64,000 bases of DNA, from assembly GCA_012960035.1 (NCBI GenBank), contig DUBZ01000135.1, forward strand, positions 372,001 through 436,000, written 5' to 3'. The translations under genes were made by a program, and so were the position numbers. The notes below the pieces were generated by a model. That model did no database searches. It worked only from the letters and a program-made list of their open reading frames with translations, and was not told the origin of the DNA. This document shows positions 27,041 through 34,411 of the stretch, piece after piece. The stretch comes from Myxococcales bacterium (GTDB taxonomy: Bacteria; Myxococcota_A; UBA9160; UBA4427). Within the stretch, counting starts at the first letter, position 1, and the number at the start of each line of letters is the position of its first letter.

Positions 27041-28106
27041 CTAGAGTAGGAGCTTCGCCCGTTGGACGAGTTCCACGCTGTCCCGTTTTGTGACCGGACC
27101 TTGTGGCCCACACAAGCTGCCGCGACCGATTACGGATATCCCCTCGGAGGGAACGCCGAGTCGTGCATGGACCTCATCGATCGATTGAGACATCGCCCCC
27201 TCCAGGTTATGTCCGCTGGCTAGACAATTTGCGGCAACCGCAGATCCCCGTTTGAAGGCCGTGAAAACTGCATCCGGTTCAAACTGGTTCTCCTATGTAT
27301 TGATCGATGGATCCATCGTAATTCCGTATTGAAACTGTGCTGTGAGGAGCAGGATGTATCCCGCATATCGGTCACTGCCGGAGACCGCCTCGTCGAAGAA
27401 CTCAACACACATTTAGCGGAGGCGGCCCGTGTCATACCCGGCGATCACGTGATGAAGATCGTGGTGAGTCAGTGAATTCGAAAACGTCGCACCCTTGGTA
27501 CCCGGAAGGGGAAACTCGTTGTCTTCGTAGTAGTCAATAGCCGTTCGACCGACGGTTCCTTCTGGCAACGCGGCGTATGCTTGATATCGCCGAAAGATCG
27601 CTTCATCACCGTCGAGGTTGAGCTTGCCCAAGAGGGCTCGGCCAAGCTGATCGAGCGTCGATCGACCGAATTCAATCTGGCTTGCACTAAACGGGTGGAG
27701 CAAGAGCGTTGTTCGATGCCCTTCAGCGAGCTCAACTGCGTCGTGTACGACTGTGTTATGTATGACCCAGAGACTCGCGATTTCCTCTAGGGTCGCGGTG
27801 CGCCATTTCGCATTGACGGTCTCCAGGAAAGGAAGAAGTGCATCGAGATGAAGGACCATCAACTGCTGCTGGTCGTCAGTGATCTGTTAGGCGCCCTGGG
27901 AAGTCGCAGGCAAACTTGAGATCGGGAAAGGCGAGTCGAATACGTTCTGACCGATCGCGGCAAGGGTTTGTAAATGAATATCGTGGATCGGAACACGACC
28001 CTCATAGGCGACGATCCCCTTGAAAATCGTCAGTAGGGTCAATGCGTCCTGTTCGGGTATTGCTGGCAACGGACCTGTCCGCGCTTCCCGAGGCAGATGA
28101 GGTCGA
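27041..28106 (-). pseudogene. Coq4-like protein gene with three in-frame stops
   Basis: On the minus strand a single reading frame runs from about 28106 to TAG 27041-27043, broken by TAA 27887-27889, TAA 27413-27415 and TAG 27293-27295. The translated segments are well-formed: DALTLLTIFKGIVAYEGRVP, MVLHLDALLPFLETVNAKW, LGRALLGKLNLDGDEAIFRR, YYEDNEFPLPGTKGATFSN, HHDLHHVIAGYDTGRL, and after the stop FFDEAVSGSDRYAGYILLLT. The HDxHHVxxGYxT core resembles the Coq4 ubiquinone-synthesis scaffold superfamily. The 5' end beyond about 28106 is not identifiable. No frameshift is needed, only the three nonsense codons. Confidence 0.65.
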
Positions 28107-28189
28107 GATCGAGTGAGAATCGTGGCTGGACCCGGATTGTTCTAGAAAGCCTAAGAGCCTCGGCGGCGAACGCCCCAGCCCGTATCCAT

Positions 28190-29515
28190 TCACTCGCGGC
28201 GAGCGAGTCGCAAGGTCCGGTCGAGGAGTAGCGTGTAGATCGGACGTCCACCAAGCGCCTGCGCAACGAGGGCTGCGCCTACACAGGTGAGGATCAGCGG
28301 CAGGATCTGGCCGAAATGGCCGGTCATCTCCACCGCCAATGCGATCCCCGTGAGCGGCGCCCGTACCGTGGCTGCAAAAAATGCCGCCATACCTGCAACC
28401 GCAAAGACGCCAGCATGGGGCACCAGCAGTGGAGCGAGCTCATGGATGTGCGTGCCGAACCACATCCCGAAGAGCGTCCCGAGCGCCAGCATCGGCGCGA
28501 AAATCCCACCGGGCGCACCGGAGCCGTAGCTGAGCAACGTGGCGGCGAACCGGATCGCGAAGAGCGAGAGCAAGACGCCACCCGCGACACGACCGGTCAG
28601 GGCGTCGCCAATCGCTCCGTAACCTCCGCCAATGGCATCGGGCACCCAATAGCCGAGGGCCCCGAGGCCAGCGCCTATGGCGAAGGGGGCCAGGCGATGT
28701 GCTGGAATCGGAAGCCGGTCGATCCCGTTCAGCGTGCCCAAAAGCAGCCCATTGAACGCAACTCCGAATCCGCCAATCAGGCCGCCGTAAAGGGGAAACA
28801 GCCAAAGCGCGAACAGGGGCGGCTCGGGAAAATCCATCATGTGGATCACGGGACCCTGCCCGGTCACCAGACGTACGACCAGGTCCGCGACCGCCGCAGC
28901 CACCAGCACCGTCTCGACAGAAGTGAAGTCGAACTTGAAACGGCTCCGCATCTCTTCGAAGACGAACAGGACGCCCGCCAGTGGGGCATTGAACGCTGCG
29001 GCCAGCCCCGCGGCTGCCCCCGCAGCTACGAGAACGTGTCGATTCTTGTCGGTCAACCGGAGGCGGTCGCTTAGCATCGCACCCAACGCGCCACCCATGT
29101 GGACCGTCGGCCCTTCTCGCCCGACTACGGCACCGGAACCGAGCGCCACCGCCGCCCCCAGGAACTTGACGGGCAACACCCGCTGCCAACGCAGTCGGCG
29201 TTCATTCGAAAGCGCACCCTCGATTTCCTGAATACCGCTGCCGCCCGCCTCGGGCGCGAAACGCCGAACCAGCTCCGCGGCCGCCAGCAGCGAGATGCCG
29301 ACCACCAGCATCGGCCCGAGCCAGCCCAGCACGGACACGGGCGCGAACATTGCAAAAAGGGCCTCCCGCTGGGCCACGAGCGAGTCAACCGCAAACCGGA
29401 AGGCCGCCGCAAGGCACCCAACGAGCAGACCGATCACTCCGCCGAGCACGACCACCAGTGGCCACGCCAACTTCGATGGCGTCGCGGCCAGATCATCAAG
29501 CGAGGGACCGTTCAT
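28190..29515 (-). CDS. ClC-family chloride/proton antiporter
   Basis: 441-residue inner-membrane protein of the ClC family. The three anion-selectivity motifs are present: GSGIQEIEG (helix D), GREGPTVHMGGALGA (helix F, with the gating Glu), and GAPGGIFAPMLALG (helix N). The central Tyr and the internal proton Glu are harder to place by eye; the segment FVFEEM contains the acidic pair expected for exchangers rather than channels. A CBS domain is absent. It is the first intact gene on the minus strand after the Coq4-like pseudogene. Confidence 0.9.
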   Translation of the reverse strand: MNGPSLDDLAATPSKLAWPLVVVLGGVIGLLVGCLAAAFRFAVDSLVAQREALFAMFAPVSVLGWLGPMLVVGISLLAAAELVRRFAPEAGGSGIQEIEGALSNERRLRWQRVLPVKFLGAAVALGSGAVVGREGPTVHMGGALGAMLSDRLRLTDKNRHVLVAAGAAAGLAAAFNAPLAGVLFVFEEMRSRFKFDFTSVETVLVAAAVADLVVRLVTGQGPVIHMMDFPEPPLFALWLFPLYGGLIGGFGVAFNGLLLGTLNGIDRLPIPAHRLAPFAIGAGLGALGYWVPDAIGGGYGAIGDALTGRVAGGVLLSLFAIRFAATLLSYGSGAPGGIFAPMLALGTLFGMWFGTHIHELAPLLVPHAGVFAVAGMAAFFAATVRAPLTGIALAVEMTGHFGQILPLILTCVGAALVAQALGGRPIYTLLLDRTLRLARRE

Positions 29516-29644
29516 TGGATCATGATTGTAGATGCGAATTCGTACAAGTCATGGGAACGTGGCCAGAAAAAGTTTTCTCCGCGAATTGATCCTCGGCGAC
29601 GCGTCCGGAACTGGAGTGAACACTTAGGCACTCTACTCGAGCGC

Positions 29645-29955
29645 GTCGCCGATTGTCTTCGTGGCCACTGGTACAGCCAGGTGTACCGCGAAAACGGAAA
29701 GCGCCGGGTTGTTGTGGGCGTGACCTGGGATCGTTCGTCGGGGAAGTGAAGAACGCGATTGAGGAACGGGTCGATCTGCCGCCCGGTTATTGGGTCGAAT
29801 ACGGCGGAACCTTCGAGCAGCTCGAGTCGGCTTCGAATCGGCTCGCGGTTGTCGTTCCGCTTACGCTCTGTCTCATCATCGGTCTACTCGTCTTGGCTTT
29901 ACAGTCGGTGAGGGACGCCGCCGCCATTTTCTCCGGAGTGCCACTTACGCTGACC
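29645..29955 (+). pseudogene. CzcA/CusA-type RND efflux protein fragment
   Basis: About 100 codons matching the internal part of heavy-metal RND pumps. QVYRENGKRRVVV is in one frame, then a shift to RDLGSFVGEVKNAI, VDLPPGYWVEYGGTFEQLES, ASNRLAVVVPLTLCLIIGLL and SVRDAAAIFSGVPLTLT. In CzcA these residues are continuous and lead into the second half of the pump. Here both ends are missing and the sequence switches at about 29956 to a recombinase. This is a decayed fragment, not a working pump. Confidence 0.8.
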
Positions 29956-30725
29956 GACAACCTTTCAGAAGAAGCCCGAAAGGGGATGCAGGAAAAGGCG
30001 GAGCAGGGGATCTGGCCCACGGTGGCTCCACTGGGCTATCGAAACGTCACTTGCCCGGACGGCAAGAAAATGACGAAGCAGAAATACGTCTACTACCACT
30101 GCACTGGGCATAAGGGGAAGTGCCGTGAGCCCTACGTTCGCGAGGAAGTTTTAGAGGAGAAGTTCGCCACGTTGCTGGGTGGGCTGCGCTTCGACGACGA
30201 GACAATGTCGTGGATTCGGGACGCTCTCACCCAAAGTCACGCTGACGAGCTCCGAGATCACGAAGCTGCAATCGAACGCCTACCGGCCGAGTACGACCGC
30301 CTTCAAAACCGCGGTCATGCCGCATACATCGACAAACTCGACGGTGGAATCGACGCCGCCTTCTTTGACCGGATCTCCGATGAATGGCGAAGAGAGCAGG
30401 AACAGTGTCTGCGCGATATTGAGCATCACCAGGGTGCAGACCAGTCGTACCTCGACGAGGGTGTCCAATTCCTCGAACTCGCTCGAAACGCCCAAAGACT
30501 GTTCGCAAAGCAGGAAGCCAAGAAAAAGCGGCGGCTTCTCGGATTCCTAGGATCGAACTGCTCATGGGGGGCGGGGAGCTCACCGCCGAGCTGCGCCAAC
30601 CCTTTGATCTTCTTCAGCAAACCATCGCCTCGGCCAAAACGAAAAAAGCCACCGAACCTTCGTTCGACAGCTTTTCTGAGATTTGGCTCCCCGGGCAGGA
30701 CTCGAACCTGCGACAAGGCGGTTAA
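29956..30725 (+). pseudogene. Large serine recombinase remnant at tRNA-Asn
   Basis: The sequence DNLSEEARKGMQEKAEQGIW, PTVAPLGYRNV, then CPDGKKMTKQKYVYYHCTGHKGKC and the coiled-coil DRLQNRGHAAYIDKL, followed by LLGFLGSNCSW and, after a frameshift near 30568, GGGELTAELRQPFDLLQQTI, is the C-terminal two-thirds of a large serine recombinase. The resolvase catalytic domain is missing and about 100 codons between the recombinase and zinc-ribbon domains are deleted. The shifted frame continues through WLPGQDSNLRQGG to TAA 30723-30725 inside the tRNA-Asn gene on the other strand. Confidence 0.85.
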
Positions 30726-30759
30726 CAGCCGCCTGCTCTACCAGCTGAGCTACCGGGGA
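30684..30759 (-). tRNA. tRNA-Asn (anticodon GTT)
   Basis: Minus-strand cloverleaf: acceptor stem TCCCCGG paired with CCGGGGA, D-arm with AGCTCAGCTGGTAGAGC, anticodon stem-loop GCGGCTGTTAACCGC giving anticodon GTT, T-arm GCAGG-TTCGAGT-CCTGC, discriminator G and an encoded CCA. The serine recombinase remnant ends inside it, suggesting that this tRNA end served as an integration site. Confidence 0.97.
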
Positions 30760-30901
30760 ACGGACGGCTCGGGCGGGCGGAGTTTAGGCGCTGAAAACGC
30801 GTTCGCAACGCTCTCGGTGCGACAGATTCTCCTCCCGCTGGAGTTTTTTGGCCGGTCGGTGGGGATTCGTTCCCGTCCGCATCCTTCCGATCTGGGCCGA
30901 A

Positions 30902-31384
30902 TCAGATTTCGTTGTAGCGGATCTCGAGGATCTCGAATTCGCGGGTGCCCTTGGGCACTTTGACCGTGATTTCGTCCCCGGCTTCTCTGCCCATGAAGGC
31001 GCGGGCGACCGGGGAGGTCACGGAAATGCGGCCTTGCTTGGCATCGGCTTCGTCTTCTCCGACGATCGTGTACGTGACTTCGTCGTCGGATTCGATGTCC
31101 GAGAGGCGCACGGTCGCGCCGAAGCGGACCTTATCGGTCTTCTGGCCCGCGCTGTCGATGACTTGCGCTCGGGCGATTCGATCATCGAGCATGGCCATCC
31201 GCCCAGCGATATGTGCCTGCTTCTCCTTGGCGGCGTGGTATTCGGCGTTTTCCGAGAGGTCGCCGTGGGCGATGGCCTCTTCGATGTCCTTGATGTTGGC
31301 GGGACGATCGACGGATTTCAGCTTTTTCAATTCTACTTTGAGCGCTTCGTAGCCGCGCGGAGTCATAGGGACTCGCTCGTCCAT
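30902..31384 (-). CDS. greA: Transcription elongation factor GreA
   Basis: 160 residues, normal GreA length. The N-terminal coiled coil contains MTPRGYEALKVELKKLKSVD and, at its tip, HGDLSENAEYHAAKEKQAHI, whose Asp and Glu stimulate RNA cleavage by backtracked polymerase. The C-terminal domain holds VRFGATVRLSDIESDDEVTY, SPVARAFMGREAGDEI and FEILEIRY. The frame is complete and independent of its neighbours, with 142 bases separating it from tRNA-Asn. Confidence 0.95.
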   Translation of the reverse strand: MDERVPMTPRGYEALKVELKKLKSVDRPANIKDIEEAIAHGDLSENAEYHAAKEKQAHIAGRMAMLDDRIARAQVIDSAGQKTDKVRFGATVRLSDIESDDEVTYTIVGEDEADAKQGRISVTSPVARAFMGREAGDEITVKVPKGTREFEILEIRYNEI

Positions 31385-31705
31385 GGTTTTCCTCGTTCTG
31401 ATTGGGCGGGGGATAGGGTCAGTGAATCGATCGGCCCAGGCACACCCGGCAAGCGAGCGGCCGCCCGGCCATCGGTTTGGGTGGCGCTCGGTGGGGCTGA
31501 TAGAGAGCGCTTGGGAGTGGTCCTCAGATTGGTGGGTTACCGCGCCTTCGATTTGGCCTGGCGAGGATCTGTTCCGGAAATAGGCTACCCAGAGCCTACG
31601 TGTGCGGCAAGGAGTAAGCCTCTGCTTGGGGGCGAACTCACGCGCCTAAACCGCGCGGTTGGGCGTTGAGGCGCTGTTTGTTGGATCGAAGCCAGGGAGT
31701 CGAGT
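31385..31705. other. Intergenic region between greA and CPBP protease
   Basis: About 320 bases between divergent genes. No RNA gene, repeat or coding signal is recognised. Promoters for greA (left) and the protease gene (right) presumably lie here. Confidence 0.35.
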
Positions 31706-32404
31706 TTGGGACACGAGGGCGGTGAGAGTGATCGGGATGGCGAGGACGGCAAGATCGGCAAGATCGGCGAGTCCCCTGAAGGTCGCAACGGTCTCGAACG
31801 ACCCGATGGCCTGTCGCCCGAGAGCGAGGAGAACCCCGATCGTCAGGGTTTCGTTCGGATGGCGCTCCTCTTCTATGGCGTAATGGGGTGTATCGCGCTG
31901 ATCTGGCGAATGTCGGCGTCCCCGGAGTCGATTCTTGCGCCCGGAGCCGCGGATTTCACAGCAGCCTCTGGAATGTTGGGCGCAGCCTTCGCCGGGCTCG
32001 TGGTTGGGCTCGGGTCGGTCGGCCTTTCGGAGTGGCTGACCCGGGGAACGAAGCTCGGCGAGCAGTTGGCGGACTTGCTGGGCGAAAGTTTGGCCGGAAT
32101 CACGGCGGGTGATGCGTTCCTGCTCGCTTTGGCCAGCGGCATGGCGGAGGAGATGTTCTTTCGCGGTGCATTGCAACCGGCGGTGGGGATCGTCTGGGCC
32201 AGTCTGCTCTTTGGCGCCTGCCACTTCCTGCCGCGTCGAGAGCTGGCGATCTGGAGCCTCTACGCCGTGGTCATGGGGTTCGCGTTCGGCTGGCTCTTCG
32301 AGTGGACGGGAAATCTTCTCGCGCCCATCGTCGCGCATACGGTCGTAAACGGAATCAATCTTCCTCGACTGGCACGTCGCTACGAAGAACTCTCAAAAGA
32401 CTAA
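31706..32404 (+). CDS. CPBP-family intramembrane metalloprotease
   Basis: Rce1-like membrane protease with the three motifs in order: EEMFFRGAL (Glu-Glu and Arg), FGACHF (His), and AHTVVNGIN (His, Asn), the expected zinc site. Helices flank each motif. The frame starts with TTG 31706 and gives a 50-residue acidic, hydrophilic leader before the first helix; ATG 31859 would start just before the helix (MALLFYGVMGCIALIWRM) and is the more conventional start. The gene ends with a four-base convergent overlap with ridA. Confidence 0.82.
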   Translation: MGHEGGESDRDGEDGKIGKIGESPEGRNGLERPDGLSPESEENPDRQGFVRMALLFYGVMGCIALIWRMSASPESILAPGAADFTAASGMLGAAFAGLVVGLGSVGLSEWLTRGTKLGEQLADLLGESLAGITAGDAFLLALASGMAEEMFFRGALQPAVGIVWASLLFGACHFLPRRELAIWSLYAVVMGFAFGWLFEWTGNLLAPIVAHTVVNGINLPRLARRYEELSKD

Positions 32405-32856
32405 CAGCGGGCGATGGCGTCGATTTCGACATGCGCACCGAGTGGGAGCGCCGAGACCTCGACGGTTGCGCGTGCGGGCGCTGGATCGGAATCGAAGGCT
32501 TCCGCATAGATCGCATTGACCCGGGGAAAGAGACTCATGTCCGTGAGGTAGACGGTTGCCTTGACGACTGAAGCGAGGCTCGCGCCAGATGCTTCGAGTA
32601 CGGCCTTCAGATTCGCGAGGACTTGTCGGGTTTCGTCTTCGATCTCGCCAACGACCAACTTCGCCGTCTTCGGATCCAGTGGAATCTGCCCCGAGACAAA
32701 GACCAATCCGCCTGATGCCTCGCCTTGTCCGGGATGAATGCGAATGGCCTGGGAATAGGGACCGACGGGCGCGGGTGCGTCTTCGGTTCGAACTTCGATC
32801 AGGTTTGCCGTCTCAGTCGTCGTGGATTGATTCATAGTTCGCGCAGCGTAGACCAT
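32401..32856 (-). CDS. RidA-family enamine/imine deaminase
   Basis: Up to 151 residues; ATG 32835 gives a more usual length near 144, versus about 130 in the family. RidA hydrolyses reactive enamines and imines formed by PLP enzymes. Seen: APAPVGPYSQAIRI, LVFVSGQIPLDPKT, QVLANLKAVLEASGASLASV, TVYLTDMSLFPRVN, and PARATVEVSALPLGAHVEID, which contains the active-site Arg. The residue pattern VGPYSQA, SGQIPLDP and PARATVEV is family-specific. Confidence 0.9.
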   Translation of the reverse strand: MVYAARTMNQSTTTETANLIEVRTEDAPAPVGPYSQAIRIHPGQGEASGGLVFVSGQIPLDPKTAKLVVGEIEDETRQVLANLKAVLEASGASLASVVKATVYLTDMSLFPRVNAIYAEAFDSDPAPARATVEVSALPLGAHVEIDAIARC

Positions 32857-32883
32857 TCGAGACTCGCGCGAGTTTCCGCCGGC

Positions 32884-33129
32884 TTAGGACGGTTCGGGTA
32901 GCAGCCGTTCTTCGAGAACCCGGATCAGGTAGCCAAAGAGGAGCAGGTTCGGCAGGCGACCTCGGGATTCGCCCTTGATCCCCGCTCCGTCAGCAAACGC
33001 TTCCGCATACTCCGCGAAGAATTTGATCGTGTTGTAAGGAACGTTCTTGGCGAGCATCTCGTTGATCTGCTCGTTCGGGAGTTCATCGAAAATCTCAGCG
33101 AATTCAAGGGCAATTTCTTCTGGTGTCAT
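32884..33129 (-). CDS. Small helical hypothetical protein
   Basis: 81 residues from ATG 33129, which has GGAGA upstream; earlier in-frame starts add sequence with no conserved character. The product is helical and acidic (TPEEIALEFAEIFDELPNEQ, INEMLAKNVPYNTIKFFAEY) and ends in LPNLLLFGYLIRVLEERLL. I do not recognise a family. It lies 27 bases before ridA on the same strand. Confidence 0.55.
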   Translation of the reverse strand: MTPEEIALEFAEIFDELPNEQINEMLAKNVPYNTIKFFAEYAEAFADGAGIKGESRGRLPNLLLFGYLIRVLEERLLPEPS

Positions 33130-33489
33130 GATGTCTCCGGGAAAACACGATGAGGGGCAGCGCACTGCGCTGTTCTCACCGTATTTCATATTGCGCCTTG
33201 GCGGCCCGTTCACCGCCATCAACACGCCTAATGGAGCGATCTTCTCATCGGACCTTTCAAATGTCAATCGGACAAACCCCTAACTCAGGATGGAGAGCGC
33301 GTCTCGAAGGGTTCCGACCCCCCCTGGTTTGCGCATAGCGGACTTAATGCGCAACTAATGAATCCCGAGTGTGATCAAGCGGCCGCGCCGACAGTTGCAC
33401 AACAGTTGCACAACAGTTGCCCATCATTTCCTCTGGGGTGTGCATATGGGAAAAAGTTCCCAATTAATTTAGATTTCTTCAGATCTGGT
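33130..33489. other. Intergenic region with short tandem repeats
   Basis: About 360 bases between the small hypothetical gene and the 3' end of rarD. It contains the 11-base tandem repeat described separately and an AT-rich segment at 33460-33480. No gene or RNA is recognised. Confidence 0.45.
33391..33421. repeat. 11-bp tandem repeat with GTTG-CA-CAAC dyads
   Basis: The unit ACAGTTGCACA occurs twice in full and a third time in part (ACAGTTGC). Each unit junction creates the small dyad GTTGCACAAC, whose arms GTTG and CAAC are inverted complements. Repeated dyads at 11-base spacing, one helical turn, could be a protein-binding array, but the function is unknown. Confidence 0.7.
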
Positions 33490-34410
33490 CTAGGAAAACG
33501 CGAGGGATTCGTCTTGCCTGCGGCTGGCAGCCCGAACGCGCCGAATTGAGTCAATGAAAAAGACGACAAGCCCAATCCAGACCAGGCCGAAGCCTATGGC
33601 CCGTGCTCCGGAAAAGCTTTCCTTGAAGAGGAAGGTCGCGATGGCGAGGGTGATGGTCGGCCCGATGTACTGGAACATTCCGACTGCGACGAGCGGGAGA
33701 TGTCGCGTCGCTGCGTGAAAGAGCAGAAGAGGAACTGCCGTGACCACTCCTGAAAAAGCCAGATACGCATGTTCGGAGACGGTCGCCTGGGCGAATCTCG
33801 AATCGGTCTGCGTAAGAAGGTGGACGAGTCCGAGGATCGCGACCGGTGCGAGCACCATCATTTCGCGGGTTAGTCCGGCGAGTGGAGGCTGGGGATGGAG
33901 TTTCTGGACGAGTCCATAAAGCGAAAAGGTCACCGCGAGCATGAGAGCGATCCAAGGCACCTCGCCCTCCCGAAAGGCCATCGTCGCTACGCCGAAAGCG
34001 GCGAGTGCGGTGGCGATTGCATGAACGCGGCTCAGTCTCTCGCCCAGCACGACCAGTCCGAACAAGATGCTCATGAGCGGGGTGATGTAGTAGCCAAGGC
34101 TCGTCGCCACGATCTGGGAATGCTGTACGGCGTAGACGAAGATGCCCCAATTCGCCGCGATGAGAACGGCGGAGACTGCGGTGAGGGCCCAATCGCGTTT
34201 GCTTCGGGTCCAGTTTTCACGGCCTCGTCCGGTCGCGATTGCGGCGATCCACATCACGACCAGGGTCCAGAGGATCCGCGGGATCAGCGCATCGCTTGCC
34301 GGGATATCGATGATGCCCTTCCAGTAGATCGGCACCACGCCCCAGCCGACATAACAACTGACGGCGAAACCAATTCCCTTCGCAGGAAGAGTGGGTGCAC
34401 GATCGTTCAT
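33490..34410 (-). CDS. rarD: RarD-type EamA transporter
   Basis: 306-residue inner-membrane protein with ten helices of the EamA superfamily. The RarD-like features are the N-terminal GIGFAVSCYVGWGVVPIYWK, the helix NWGIFVYAVQHSQIVATSLG, then YYITPLMSILFGLVVLGERL, and the second-half FQYIGPTITLAIATFLFKES. RarD proteins have been linked to chloramphenicol sensitivity and amino-acid or metabolite export, but no substrate is assigned here. Its ATG is one base from the stop of the upstream CoA-transferase gene, so the two are probably co-transcribed. Confidence 0.88.
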   Translation of the reverse strand: MNDRAPTLPAKGIGFAVSCYVGWGVVPIYWKGIIDIPASDALIPRILWTLVVMWIAAIATGRGRENWTRSKRDWALTAVSAVLIAANWGIFVYAVQHSQIVATSLGYYITPLMSILFGLVVLGERLSRVHAIATALAAFGVATMAFREGEVPWIALMLAVTFSLYGLVQKLHPQPPLAGLTREMMVLAPVAILGLVHLLTQTDSRFAQATVSEHAYLAFSGVVTAVPLLLFHAATRHLPLVAVGMFQYIGPTITLAIATFLFKESFSGARAIGFGLVWIGLVVFFIDSIRRVRAASRRQDESLAFS

Positions 34411-34411
34411 G

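Noticed and set aside
29653..30963. A single 436-residue protein
   Set aside because: The frame joins pieces of two unrelated families and then runs antisense through tRNA-Asn.
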